Counted from the stretch's first letter, positions 12,071 to 22,765 are shown. The stretch: 64,000 bases of DNA from Misgurnus anguillicaudatus (GCF_027580225.2 NC_073346.2:7528001-7592000); one strand, 5' to 3'. Notes: generated from the letters alone by a model not told the origin. Translations and numbers: made by a program.

Positions 12071-13693
12071 CAGTCTTGTTCAAAACAATAGCAGCACAAT
12101 GTGACCAACCAGAACAATCAAGGCTTTCAGCATACCCTCTATTGCCACGTGGCAAACAAGCCACCAGTAGGCTCAGCAGACTCCCAGAAAACAAACAAGA
12201 CCCAGCACTCATGACATGCACGCTCCCAAGGCTGTGCAATTGGGCAATTAGTTGAAAGGGGTGTGTTCAAAAAAATAGCAGTGTCTACCTTTGACTGTAC
12301 AAACTCAAAACTATTTTGTACAAACATTTTTTTTTCTGGGATTTAGCAATCCTGTGAATAACTAAACTAATATTTAGTTGTATGACCACAGTTTTTTAAA
12401 ACTGCTTGACATCTGTGTGGCATGGAGTCAACCAACTTGTGGCACCTCTCAGCTGTTATTCCACTCCATGATTCTTTAACAACATTCCACAATTCATTCA
12501 CATTTCTTGGTTTTGCTTCAGAAACAGCATTTTCGATATCACCCCACACGTTCTCAATTGGATTAAGGTTTGGAGATTGGGCTGGCCACTCCATAACATT
12601 AATTTTGTTGGTTTGGAACCAAGACTTTGCCCGTTTACTAGTGTGTTTTGGGTCATTGTCTTGTTGAAACAACCATTTCAAGGGCATGTCCTCTTCAGCA
12701 TAGGGCAACATGACCTCTTCAAGTATTTTAACATATGCAAACTGATCCATGATCCCTGGTATGCGATAAATAGGCCCAACACCATAGTAGGAGAAACATG
12801 CCCATATCATGATGCTTGCACCTCCATGCTTCACTGTCTTCACTGTGTACTGTGGCTTGAATTCAGAGTTTGGGGGTCGTCTCACAAACTGCCTGTGGCC
12901 CTTGGACCCAAAAAGAACAATTTTACTCTCATCAGTCCACAAAATGTTCCTCCATTTCTCTTTAGGCCAGTTGATGTGTTCTTTGGCAAATTGTAACCTC
13001 TTCTGCACATGCCTTTTTTTTAACAGAGGGACTTTGCGGGGGATTCTTGAAAATAGATTAGCGTCACACAGATGTCTTCTAACTGTCACAGTACTTACAG
13101 GTAACTCCAGACTGTCTTTGATCATCCTGGAGGTGATCATTGGCTGAGCCTTTGCCATTCTGGTTATTCTTCTATCCATTTTGATGGTTGTCTTCCATTT
13201 TCTTCCACGTCTCTCTAGTTTTGCTCTCCATTTTAAGGCATTGGAGATCATTTTAGCTGAACAGCCTATCATTTTTTGCACCTCTTTATAGGTTTTCCCC
13301 TTTCCAATCAACTTTTTAATCAAAGTACGCTGTTCTTCTGAACAATGTCTTGAACGACCCATTTTCCTTAGCTTTCAAATGCATGTTCAACAAGTGTTGG
13401 CTTCATCCTTAAATAGGGGCCACCTGATTCACACTTGTTTCAAAATTGATGACCTCAGTGATTGAATGCCACACTGCTATTTTTTTGAACACACCCCTTT
13501 CAACTAATTCAACTAATTGCCCAATTGCACAGCCTTAAGAGCGTGCATATCATGAATGCTGGGTCTCATTTGTTTTCTGAGAATCTACTGAACCTACTGG
13601 TAACTTGTTTGCCACGTAGCAATAAAAAATATACTAAAAACCTTGATTATTCTGGTTAGTCACATTGTACTGCTATTATTTTGAACAAGACTG
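12071..13693. mobile_element. Complete Tc1-like transposon with long inverted repeats
   Basis: The element is bounded by TA (12,069-12,070 and 13,694-13,695) and begins CAGTCTTGTTCAAAA at both ends. The arms are about 215-225 bp. Each holds an outer and an inner copy of a TTCAAAAnAATAGCAG motif, the IR/DR layout known for Sleeping Beauty-type Tc1 elements, where these are transposase binding sites. The transposase frame is intact. The arms differ almost only by C-to-T changes in one direction (see findings). Confidence 0.92.
12367..13362 (-). CDS. Tc1-like DD34E transposase, apparently intact
   Basis: This 331-residue protein should bind the element's inverted repeats and carry out cut-and-paste transposition in the nucleus. 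Residues 1-115 hold the paired-like DNA-binding region: a first helix-turn-helix at about 10-45 ([18 protein letters not shown]) and a second at about 65-105. The catalytic domain shows D144 in ILWTDESK, D235 in [10 protein letters not shown] and E270 in [11 protein letters not shown]. The spacing of 34 residues between the last two is the Tc1-type DD34E signature. The start MGRSRH is typical of the family, and the length is close to the usual 340 residues. I see no internal stop or frameshift, so the protein could be functional. It is the only full-length DNA transposase frame in the window and lies inside several dead elements. Confidence 0.93.
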   Translation of the reverse strand: MGRSRHCSEEQRTLIKKLIGKGKTYKEVQKMIGCSAKMISNALKWRAKLERRGRKWKTTIKMDRRITRMAKAQPMITSRMIKDSLELPVSTVTVRRHLCDANLFSRIPRKVPLLKKRHVQKRLQFAKEHINWPKEKWRNILWTDESKIVLFGSKGHRQFVRRPPNSEFKPQYTVKTVKHGGASIMIWACFSYYGVGPIYRIPGIMDQFAYVKILEEVMLPYAEEDMPLKWLFQQDNDPKHTSKRAKSWFQTNKINVMEWPAQSPNLNPIENVWGDIENAVSEAKPRNVNELWNVVKESWSGITAERCHKLVDSMPHRCQAVLKNCGHTTKY

Positions 13694-13961
13694 TATATAC
13701 ATGTAGCTCATAAAATATTTTAGCCCAGTTTGTGCTGAACGCAGTGGTATGAGACACTTGCCATTATTATGTTTTAAAGCAACTGAAAAAAGACCAAATG
13801 TAAGAGCATGTCAGAACCTCTGAGAGTGTCCCAAAATGGTCGGACCCCAGAGGGTTAAGGTATGAGTACATGTGTTTGAGGTATGGTAACAAAAGCTTCA
13901 AGTTGTGTTACTTTAGTCTAAGCATGGGTCTGTAGTGTTCAAGCAACAGGCAGAAACTGTA

Positions 13962-14645
13962 AAGCCGGCCTGCTGGAGTGCCAGGAATGGGTGGTCCTCC
14001 TGGTGGATGTTCCTGCGTCATGATCTGTTGTCGCCTTGCCTCCTCTCAACCTTAATGATGGTCATTCCACTGTCTCTTCTTTCTCCACATGTACCTCCTG
14101 CCTACTGGGTCCGACCGCCAAATCTTCAGCCAAAGGAGCTGCATGACATTTATGATTTATTTCATGACTTTTGTTTTTTAATAAAATATTTTCATAAGGG
14201 GACCAAATGTTTTGTACACATTGATTCATCATTGCATTACCTTGGACGCCCACCTCGAAGCCCCCAAATCCCTCAATGCTTTCAGCACTAAGGGTAGAGG
14301 CAGCGATGTCCTCCTCTAGCGTTAGGTCTGGAGGGGCTGTAGATGGCCCTCCACCTGTGGCCACTTGCTGCTTTTTATTAGCAGCAAGTTTTTGTTTTCC
14401 CCATCTCCTGACATTGTTGTAGCTTTTTCGGCATTGTACAGCCTTGTACAATGTACAATTGTGATCCCAGAAGACGAGGACACAATAACCGCTACCTCCT
14501 CCCATGCATTCTTTACCTCGAGGAGCTTAGGTGGAACATGACTTGTCCCGTAGATGATCTGCTCACGCGCTTTAACCTCGCGCACGAGCAGATCAGTTTC
14601 CTCGCTAGAGAAGCGTTCCGATTTTCCGCTTGCAAATTCCGCCAT
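13962..14645 (-). pseudogene. N-terminal part of the Harbinger Myb/SANT-like protein
   Basis: From the ATG at 14,645 the frame reads MAEFASGKSERFSSEETDLL, the start of a Myb/SANT-type trihelix domain. It runs to about 14,455 and then shifts frame. A second frame continues with QCRKSYNNVRRWGKQK, the third helix of the same domain, and an acidic and Gly/Ser-rich linker down to 14,062. In Harbinger elements this second protein carries the transposase into the nucleus and to the DNA ends. The frameshift and the insertion at 13,960 both inactivate it; its C-terminal part is at 7,491-7,774. Confidence 0.75.
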
Positions 14646-15149
14646 GTAAATAAGGAATCGGCATGTCGCCAATGCAACTGGATTTTAAAGGGGATGAGAG
14701 CTGAGATTCTCATTGGTTTATTGCACGTTACGCCCAAAACACACCCATTACTCATTACAAAAATAGAAACCACCCGTTTCGACTCTGCGCTTGGCGCATA
14801 AACCATTTTTCCCGTCATTAAATTAGCAAAAGTGGCATCGGACACGCCCATTTAGACGTTGCGCTGTGCGCTTTATAAAATGCGCTTAGATCGTTAAAAT
14901 CGGGCCCTTTATATCCAAATGTCAAAAAAGTTACTCAAATCAATAAACAGCACTAATAAAGCTCCATTCTTACAGATCATTAACTAAAAAAGTTGTTTTA
15001 GTTACTCTTTAAGCTTGCTGAAGCCTTATAAAAGCTTTTTATGTAGGATTAATTCATTTAAAAAGTGTTGTACTGATGTCTGTTTCATGAGTGAATTTTA
15101 TTTTTCACAAACAGAACTGATTTAGATCTAGAGTTCAACTTACTGATTC

Positions 15150-15878
15150 ATTGATCCTAACGCTGTTTTAGTTCATTTTCACATTTATTTCTGAACACTC
15201 AAATTAGACTTAACTCATTGTTCAGCCTCCCTCATAGTCATACCATGGACAAGGACATGGTCAACTAAAGTGGCTTGAGTTTCACCTGAGACTGCTTGTC
15301 ACCTTGCCCTACGTCTCCTTCCTCCTCTTTCACCATGTCATCCTCCTCTTCCTACTCCTTCACCATATCCTCTTCCTCCTCCTTCACCATGTCCTCCTCC
15401 TCTTCCTCCTCCTTCACCATGTCCTTCTCCTCTTCCTCCTCCTTCACTATGTCCTCTTCCTCCTCTTTCACAACATCATCCTCCTCTTCCTACTCCTTCA
15501 CCATGTCCTCTTCCTGATTGGGAACTGATTCAGGCCTTTTTTATCTATTGAAGGATATGATTCATGTGTGTTAAATTTTGACTCTTAGTGTTTTCACCTT
15601 GGTAATTGTTTGCTAATTGAGCTTAACTGCTGACTTGAGTGAACAGTATTGAGTGCTAGTGCTTTCCATATGACCACATGGTGTAAGCACTGAGAAATAT
15701 AGGGATTTGTGTGTAGAGTTTTGAAGTAACAGTTCACCAAATCTGACTCATGTGTTAAAACAGGGGAGTAGTGTTTATAGTTCAGCAAAATAATTGTGCT
15801 TCTTGAAAAATGGCGTTATGGTTTTGAAATTTTAGTTCAAAAGCCTGGTTATAGTGTTTTAGCAATCGAGAAAAACTG
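15150..15878. mobile_element. Second IS630/Tc1-like fragment
   Basis: The right end read inward is CAGTTTTTCTCGATTGCTAA, next to TA at 15,879-15,880. On the minus strand, 15,200-15,300 encodes a helix-turn-helix remnant with LVDHVLVHGMTMREAE, like the one at 8,520-8,870. The left boundary is not clear, and the catalytic domain is absent. Confidence 0.55.
15308..15519. repeat. TCCTCC/TTCACCATG low-complexity tandem repeat
   Basis: Imperfect units built from TCCTCTTCCTCCTCC and TTCACCATG recur about nine times. The plus strand gives Ser- or Leu/Phe-rich open frames that I regard as spurious. The tract seems to be an expansion of the Arg/Gly-coding start of the IS630-like transposase, which shows a shorter purine-rich tract at 8,805-8,870. 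Confidence 0.8.
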
Positions 15879-15880
15879 TA

Positions 15881-16092
15881 ATAGCCACGGGAAGTGCCTT
15901 CTAAAGCACATCTACAATCTTCTGTAATCTGTCCTCTTTATGGCCAAGATGTTGTATGGCAATGCTATGTAACACAACATGCCACAAATAATGCTCTAAC
16001 CTTTTGAGGACTGTATTGTAATGTTCCCCCTGACTTGTCCAAACACCTGAAGCACATTTTCAGTATGCCAAACGTTCTCTCAATGACAGCTG
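15881..16092 (-). pseudogene. Harbinger transposase fragment, C-terminal part, inverted copy
   Basis: On the minus strand this matches 6,780-6,975 of the first Harbinger copy, including the codons around IEKTFG and the phrase encoding LKMRFRCLD. It is interrupted on the left by the IS630-like fragment and on the right by a SINE. It belongs with 16,249-16,628. Confidence 0.75.
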
Positions 16093-16248
16093 TGAGAGAC
16101 CTGGGTTAAAATCCACTGTGACACACCATTGTGTCCCTGAGCAAGATAGTTCCTAGTTGCTCCAGAGGCATGTGACCTCTGACATATATAGCAATTGTAA
16201 GTCACTTTGAATAAAAGCATCAGCTAAGTGAATAAATGTAAATGTAAT
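16093..16248 (+). mobile_element. tRNA-derived SINE, degenerate
   Basis: The head contains GGGTTAAAATCC, a degenerate pol III B box. The tail reads GTAAGTCACTTTGAATAAAA and ends in AAATGTAAATGTAAT, as in the common fish V-SINE/HE1-type SINEs. The 5' part with the A box is missing or unrecognisable. It sits exactly where the middle of the inverted Harbinger copy has been lost. Confidence 0.7.
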
Positions 16249-16628
16249 GGGCAATATGAATTTGTTTCGAGGTCATCTGAGGTCTGTTACTGCCTGGCGG
16301 GATAGGCGTACCTTCTGGTGACACTCCATCTTGGACAAGGACAGATATGTGGACATTGGCGTTTAGATCCTCTGCCTCATCCATCTCCTAATTATTTGGC
16401 ACATTAGGTAATCTAAACAATTTGAAAATATATTACTGATCAAATATGCTGATATTAAACTGAGGAGTTCAACAAGTATTTTGCTCAAATTCAGTCAGTC
16501 GTTAAGTGGTCCACGTTAGATCAATCTGGTTTACTGGTTGTTGATAGCCACTCTCAAACTGACGAGTCTAGCTACTGCAAAAAGGCTAATTCTGATACAT
16601 ACAATGACTGTCCATTATGATATGTAAG
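16249..16628 (-). pseudogene. Harbinger element fragment, 5' part, inverted copy
   Basis: On the minus strand this matches about 5,740-6,200 of the first Harbinger copy: the leader and the start of the transposase gene (including the stretch before GCAGTAACAGACCT). The central 580 bp of the gene is missing between this and 15,881-16,092. Confidence 0.75.
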
Positions 16629-17524
16629 CAGATATAGATTTATAAACTGTAAAAAACGTGAAGCATTTTTGTTAAATCAACACATATTTTTCTGTCAACT
16701 TGAATTTCAATCCAACACACCTGTGAACTTCAGCTGGATGCCTGTGATCTTATAACGCGCGCAAGGGGGGGGATCTGTGGCGCGTGCAGGAACTGAGATT
16801 GACTGGCAGATTTTACACAGCCCTGCACTGATTGGACAGATGAACCGGGAGCGGTGGATTTTTGCAAACCAAATCTAGGTAGTGGTAGAACCACAGATTT
16901 TTTCATAAACAGCCTAATTTATGTTGTTCTATTGGAGCATAGAGTCGGTTTCATTGAATATGATCAAAAATATCTTACCAACCGCAGCTTTAACTCATTT
17001 AGTTATTTTTTACATTGACTACATATTACATTACAGCTCTAGAATATACTGTGAGAAGAAAACTGTAAATCAAAGCTTCATAGCTAAGAGAGTTTTCTTC
17101 AAGCTGTAACCCTTTGAAACGAAAGAGCAGAGACCATGACATATCAAACTCTCACTGCAGGTGAATCCCATCATTAGATGGATCTGTCACGTAATCATCA
17201 GGCTCTTCACTCACTCACCCACAACGATCGCACTCCCCAGATTACTAATCACCACCATCTGATCCTCATCATCCCATCACCCATTCACTCACCGTCTGAA
17301 CTGCCACCTTACCAATGTATCGTTCTCACTCTCAGACTCCTTACCTGTTCTTCATCATCATACTCAGACCATCTTGCTCATATCCTGTCTTCATCAGATA
17401 TATCTGCTGTTAAAAGGAAAATGTTATTGTTTTCTGTGACTGTCAAGACATGTGTGTGTGTGTGTTTACCGGTCTACCTCCCAGATCATCTGTTTACTTG
17501 GATTGTACTTCTTTTAATAAACGT
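16629..17524. other. Intergenic, nothing recognisable
   Basis: No coding or RNA gene is visible. It contains a short TG microsatellite at 17,451-17,465 and a GC-rich patch near 16,755-16,785 (ACGCGCGCAAGGGGGGG). Confidence 0.5.
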
Positions 17525-17770
17525 CCAAAACTGCAGCTCTTGGGGGGTCTGCAGTGGTCAGTACCTATCAAAAGTGGTCCATTGAAGGAAAAATGTGGAA
17601 CCGGCGACAGGGTGTGAAGCAAAGGCTGGCATATGTGGTCAGATCCACAGACGAGCTACTGTAATGTGAATGCAGTTCTGACAGAAAGGTCTAGTGGAGT
17701 CCATACCTCAACGATCAGGGTTGTTTTGGTGGCAAAAGGGAGGTGGCCATAATGTTAGGGCTGATCAGTG
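17525..17770 (+). pseudogene. Internally deleted Tc1-like transposon remnant
   Basis: The stretch CAGTGGTCAGTACCTATCAA and the later GTCTAGTGGAGTCCATACCT correspond to N- and C-terminal parts of a Tc1-like transposase gene known to me from other fish. Almost the whole catalytic domain is deleted between them. Its right end is interrupted by the CACTA-like element and resumes at 23,858 with TGTATATT. Recognition is from memory of the family. Confidence 0.55.
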
Positions 17771-18284
17771 CACTGTAAAAAATAATTGTGTGAATTAGTT
17801 ATTTCAACTTACTTTTTTTTGTAGACATAACTACACTTTTATAAATTGTTGAAACAACAAGAAAATTTAAGTTTTTTGTCCTAAACTAGGGTAAAAGTTG
17901 AATAAACTAGGATAATTGTTATTTAAACTAAAAAATGTTTGTTGAAAGAACTGATTCACATTTTCGCGGGCTTTACTGAAAAATCGCAAGACTGAAGCCG
18001 ACCACGGACTTCCTCCACATCTCTTCCCGCCTTGTTGACTGACGGACGTTCTGCAGGCGACATGTAAGGTACGTTTTTTAAGTTATATTGTTTCATATTG
18101 GTTTAAACTATAACTGTATACTGATCTGGCCGAATAAATATCCAAATTAATGAAGTGTTTGCAGCTTTTGTACGCAAACCGAATCTATATACGAGTAAAA
18201 CTGCGCCGACCACCGAATATTAAGGAAATTAACTTAAGGATTTATAAGGAAAACCTGTTTAATGTTGCGGTCAGCCAGTGTTGG

Positions 18285-18336
18285 TGGCCAATCGAATCAA
18301 AGAACGCTGGTGTTACTGGCCAATCATATCAAAGAG
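18285..18336 (+). repeat. Two direct repeats with CCAAT motifs
   Basis: TGGCCAATCGAATCAAAGA and TGGCCAATCATATCAAAGA lie 32 bp apart. CCAAT pairs are frequent in promoters, and GGAGCTGAGGTAAAT just after could be an exon end with a splice donor. This may be the old promoter and first exon of the gene fragment carried by the CACTA-like element. Confidence 0.35.
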
Positions 18337-19280
18337 TTACGGTTTACAGGAGCTGAGGTAAATTCCCTTGTGAAAGAGTGCAACACACAATGTAAGTAGC
18401 TAACGTTAAACATTTTAATAATTTACTGTTTTTTTTGTCAGAAATCTTAAATAACATACAGTGTAATCCCGCGATGGAAACTACAAAACGCTGTTTTGAA
18501 TTTAGAGTTTATTGACGCGGTTAATGTAATGTACTCTGTAAGTTAATTGTCCAGACCAGATTCGACGTGACGTCGCAAGATATAAGAAAATGTATATTTT
18601 CCGTGTTATTTATAGTTTTTGTCCTCAACGACAATACGTTACAATTGATGCTACGTTTTGAATGTTGCGCATCGCGTATGGAGGTATCAGTGTGACGAGA
18701 CATAAAACAATAACAGAGCCATGCCATTACACAATGTCCACATCAGAAAGGAGGCGACGTGCAACATTTAATGCGTTTGTAATGGTGTTGACGAACCAAT
18801 TGAAGTTGTGGCAATCCGCGGTCATGTTTGCAACGCCGTCGTGCAGATATTTCTGTCATGCAAGCGCGTGTTCTCTCTCTCTCTCACACACACAAACGCA
18901 CAGTGTTTGTTTACAAACTTTTACCTCAACTTTTTTATAAAGCTTTAAGAGAGTAACGTTACAGTTAGAATGACAATTCTACTTGTGTCATTTAAACCAA
19001 TTCTATTTATTATGAAGAGTCTAGTTCATTTATTTTCATATAACTATGAATTAACTATTAGCCATGTATTAATCTTTAAGCAGATTTGTTGTGGGACCTC
19101 TGTAATTCTGAAACGCTCCATATATGGCCCTGATCAAATGCATCAGATTTTAGACTTGCATAAAATAACCATTTAAATAATCTTATTGTTGTTGTTTTTG
19201 TTTTTTTTTTACAGAAAAATTACTAATTTCCCAGGATTCTGACAGTTTAATGATGTGGACATGCAAGCTCTGCTCATATA

Positions 19281-21453
19281 CAGGGAGTGCAGAATTATTA
19301 GGCAAGTTGTATTTTTGAGGATTACTTTTGTTATTGTACAACTACAGTGCTCTTGGTCAATTCAAAATGTTAACAAACCCTCAAACCTGAGCTTTTAAGT
19401 AGTAAAAGTGAAATTTTGGCTTTCTTAAGAGAATATTTCTATGTACACCATTATTAGGCAACTATTAGTGTGCAGAATTATTTAGCAACTAAATGAAAAA
19501 CAAAGATTTTACATCTCACTTGTTTTTTTTTCACCTGTTAAAGGCATTCCATGCAGTTTGACGTTTTTGTCAAACAGCGACCCCTAGAGTCACTGGGGAA
19601 AGCTTGCAACTGTCGTAATTTCGCACCCCCACTCTGTACGCATCTGTAAAAGGATAGTGTTGGGCGTGAATATGCAGAGATGGACTCCGAAGATAATGAC
19701 CAGGGAATGTTTCACAATTTCATACAAATATTAGGCTACTCCATGTCTACTAAACTACAGATGATGGTAATAGGATAATAAGAAGTTTATGCCAAGTGTA
19801 GAGTAGGCATATAATAATAAAGTAGCCTACCGCGTTTGCTGGCTTATTACGTTTTTGCAAGATTAAAGCTTAATCACAAGTAAAAAGTCTATAGTCTAAC
19901 GTTATGTCTACTGTATAATTTCATTTGTTATTTAATTGTAAACATTACAAAATGCATTGACAAAGTTAATTGTAATGTATACGTTGCATTATTTCATAAC
20001 ATTGGCCGTTATTCGTTGGCCATAAGAAATCGAAATTAGACAAATGACTACGTATACATCACAACACAACACTTGAGTTTAGATGGCAAAAAAAAACATG
20101 TAAGAGAAACGAGTGTTTGTTAGCAAGTCTGCTAAATGCGCTTATGATCGTAAGCTAGCTAGACCTATGTTGAAGTTATTTTACTGGTCTAATTATCAAC
20201 ACTGGATGAATGAACAGCATTGTAAAAAAATACACAAGCAAGCGCAACCACATACAACATAGGCCGCAAACAAATTTACAAATAAGAGATTTACTTACTT
20301 GTCCATCATCAAGATCGCCAGATCAGCATCCCTTTTGCATCCAGTATTAGCTCACGCCGAGTAAAAACCTGACCGAGTGGGACTCTTGTCCGGTTCCTAA
20401 CTCGGTCAGATTCTCTTTTTCGCTTTCTACTCTCTTCCGAACGGGTTTTCTTAGCTGTTTCCCTCATCGAGCATCACGTCTCAAATGTGCGCGTGCAGTT
20501 GTTGTTATAGGCTTGTTTGACTATACCACTGCTTGAAGAAAGTGTCTTCTACATTACAGGCAGGCAAGCACAGACAGGTATTATTAAAGATGAGCTAGTT
20601 GGACCTTTTTGGGTTGAAAATGGAAATAAAAAACAACTCTCAGACCTACTGCCAAGTTTTAGAAGACACTTTCTTCAAGCAGTGGTACAGGAAAAAATCT
20701 GCATCTTTCAAGAAGACTTTTTTATGCAAGACAACGCTTCATCACATGCATCAAAGTACTCAACTGAGTGGCTGGCCAGTAAAGGCCTTAGAGAGGAAAA
20801 ACTAATGACATGGCCCCCTTCTTCACCTGACTTAAACCCTATTGAGACCTTTTGATCCCTTCTTAAGCAGGACATTTACAGTGAAGGTAAACCGTACACC
20901 TCTCCGGACAGTGTCTGGGAGGCTGTGGTTGTGGCTGCACAAAATGTGGGTTCAGACCAGATCAAGAAACTGACTGAATCTGTGAATGGAAGGCTTGTGA
21001 TTGTTATCGAAAGGAAGGGTGGCTATATTGGTCACTGAGTTTATATATTTTTTTATTGTTTATTGTTTTATTATTTTTATTTTTTGTAAATGTAGAGTTT
21101 GTTTATTATTCTCACTTTAACAGGTGAAAAAAAAACACGTGAGATGTTAAATCTTTGTTTTTCATTTAGTTGCCTAATAATGCCCAATACACAACATGAC
21201 AACATAAACATTAGTTGAGGGCTGCAACTCCACTTTTTAAATGACAATATCCTGGCCTTACCACTGTTGTCAGTGATATAAGTATTTGAAATGAAAATGA
21301 TTTCTTAATGTCTAGTGACATATCAGGGCCATTTTACGATTAATTGATATACATTTCTTACATACTGTTTGAATTGACCAAGAGCACTGTAGTTGTACAA
21401 TAACAAAAGTAATCCTCAAAAATACAACTTGCCTAATAATTCTGCACTCCCTG
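19281..21453. mobile_element. Tc1/mariner element, DD37E type, defective
   Basis: TA flanks both ends (19,279-19,280 and 21,454-21,455). The ends CAGGGAGTGCAGAATTATTA are identical for about 84 bp in both arms, so the insertion is fairly young. The 5' half of the transposase gene is replaced by about 950 bp of unrelated sequence (about 19,560-20,515). Confidence 0.88.
20520..21038 (+). pseudogene. C-terminal half of a DD37E transposase with one TGA
   Basis: The frame starts within the catalytic core (TGIIKDELVGPFWVENG) and shows the second catalytic aspartate in FMQDNASSHASK and the glutamate in SPDLNPIETF. There are 37 residues between them, the DD37E spacing of a separate Tc1/mariner lineage known from fish and other animals. 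A TGA follows PIETF at 20,853-20,855, where the family usually has Trp. The same frame then stays open to a natural-looking stop at 21,036. The DNA-binding domain and first aspartate are absent. The element cannot make its own transposase, but its ends look intact enough to be moved by a relative. Confidence 0.85.
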
Positions 21454-21744
21454 TAGTTCATCAATCATGTTAGACATTATATTAATAATGAAACGATATA
21501 TAAACTTTCTATAAGGTAATACTCCAACATTATGCAAATGCCCTTACAATACACTACAAATGGATAGAAAGTGTTTTCAAAAATTCTATTTACTCCATCT
21601 TGTAGCGATAAGAGAAATGTAACCAGTATTTAATAATTACAAACTGAATTGCAGTCAGTGATAGAATTCTTTAATGTTTTTCTGAATACATACTGGAACC
21701 TTACTGAATTTACTAATTTGTTATTTTTATCTTTGTAATTTCAG

Positions 21745-22070
21745 CCATCAGATGAAATTGAAGACATCCTAAAAGGCACTCATACGGGCATTTTAATCGT
21801 AAGTGAGGAGCCATGTTGAGACGTGCTTCCAAAGGAAATAATTGACACATATCGCTCATTTTAGAAGAACGTCTGGTGGTTATTGAAATCTCGGATGTCC
21901 CCAAGGCATATGGACTGCTAATGGTTTTGCTTTACGCCGTTAACATTGACTACCCCAAACACATGAAGTACACCTTTGAGGCCCTACAAAAACTTCTAAT
22001 GAACATTGGTGGAAGCCGCTGTTCTTCACGTGTGCATGGTCTTCGCAACAAGTTGCTATGCAAAAAGTAG
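21745..22070 (+). pseudogene. Fragment of a multicopy fish gene (YTFEALQK domain)
   Basis: A pyrimidine-rich tract and TTTCAG precede an exon-like frame (PSDEIEDILKGTHTGILI). After a stop and frame change it continues from about 21,860 as a 65-residue frame with LLMVLLYAVNIDYPKHMKYT and FEALQKLLMNIGG. I recognise this C-terminal pattern from a large, poorly characterised family of fish proteins, some annotated as SAMD3-like. I do not know its function. The lost frame and missing upstream exons make this a pseudogene. It lies inside the CACTA-like element, which suggests capture or carriage by that element. Confidence 0.5.
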
Positions 22071-22559
22071 CTTTTTTGAAGAACCTCTAAGCTCTTATGT
22101 GCCTTTAGCTAATTTTGTAATGTTTGTGTTTGTGATAATCCGCCTTTGCCAATTGCAAGAATACAAACAAAGTCCCGGCGCGGAGTAATACTGTACCTCA
22201 CAGCACATCTAATACAAGTCAATGGAGTTGGACAAAAACTATGATAAAACCTGTTGGAAAGTATCTTTTGCAGCGATTTTTGTGTGAGCATATCAGTGAC
22301 CACCCCTGACCACTTGGTGAGTTTCAGGTCTTTGTAAACAAAAGTTTAATGCATTTTGGGAGGGACTGTTCCTGTGCACCTGTGCACCCGTTGTGGAGGT
22401 GTGAGGTGAAACAACACCCAAAAATTCTCGGGGCAGCCGCATATGTCCAAATTTCAGTCAAAACCGTTCTATTTCATCATAAACAATCTCAAAACAGGGC
22501 TTTAAGTGTCAAGTGCCGAACTTGTCCTTTAATGTTCATCTTTACATCTTGTATTTACT

Positions 22560-22765
22560 GATATCTCGGATGTCCCCAAGGTATATGGACTGCTAACGGG
22601 TCTTCTTTACACTGTTAACATTGACTGCCCCTTATGGAAGCAGCTGTTCTTCTTGTGTTTATTGTTTTCGCAACAATTTGCTATGTAAAAAGTAGCTTTT
22701 TTGGAGTACCTCTAGGCTGTTGTGTGCCTTTTTGCAAATTTTGTAATGTTTGTGTCAAGTTGTGA
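22560..22765 (+). pseudogene. Second, degenerate copy of the YTFEALQK exon
   Basis: The stretch starting TCTCGGATGTCCCCAAGG repeats the exon at 21,892 with internal deletions; GCTATGTAAAAAGTAGC matches its end. No open frame remains. Confidence 0.7.

Larger units (their letters stand above)
9100..13854. mobile_element. Non-autonomous piggyBac-like element, TTAA duplication
   Basis: TTAA at 9,096-9,099 is followed by CCCCCTGGGGTCC. The other end, read inward, is CCCTCTGGGGTCC, flanked by TTAA at 13,855-13,858. The first 500 bp match the element ending at 55,084 (read from its end inward) with many substitutions, so both belong to one family. No transposase frame survives here. It has received two further insertions, at 9,832-10,721 and 12,071-13,693. 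Confidence 0.85.
7777..13959. mobile_element. IS630/Tc1-like element with TA target duplication
   Basis: The left end CAGTTTTAGCCCGTTGCTTG follows TA (7,775-7,776). The right end, read inward, is CAGTTTCTGCCTGTTGCTTG and is followed by TA (13,960-13,961). The element's own sequence is 7,777-9,095 and 13,859-13,959; the rest is an inserted piggyBac-like element. It carries only the DNA-binding part of a transposase, so it was already non-autonomous. Confidence 0.8.
5288..14907. mobile_element. Harbinger (PIF) element, disrupted by nested insertions
   Basis: The left end GGCTCTATCTTACACC follows TTA, and the right end read inward is GGGCCCGATTTTAACG, also next to TTTA. Together they fit a diverged Harbinger inverted repeat with a TTA-type target duplication. 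Inside are the two genes of this superfamily in convergent orientation: a transposase on plus (6,021-7,076) and a Myb/SANT-like gene on minus (parts at 7,491-7,774 and 13,962-14,645). The Myb-like gene is cut in two by the IS630-like insertion. Exact ends are uncertain because only about the first 13 bases of the two termini match. Confidence 0.65.
5004..15008. mobile_element. Outermost TTAA-flanked DNA element of a five-level nest
   Basis: The left end AGAGTAACTAAAC starts just after TTAA (5,000-5,003). Its inverted match ends just before TTAA at 15,009-15,012. A TTAA duplication with short inverted ends fits a piggyBac- or Kolobok-type MITE. Only 5,004-5,287 and 14,908-15,008 are its own sequence; everything between is later insertions, starting with the Harbinger element. 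Confidence 0.65.

Noticed and set aside
15296..15528. Ser-rich and Leu/Phe-rich open frames
   Set aside because: They arise from the TCCTCC/TTCACC low-complexity repeat in two frames.
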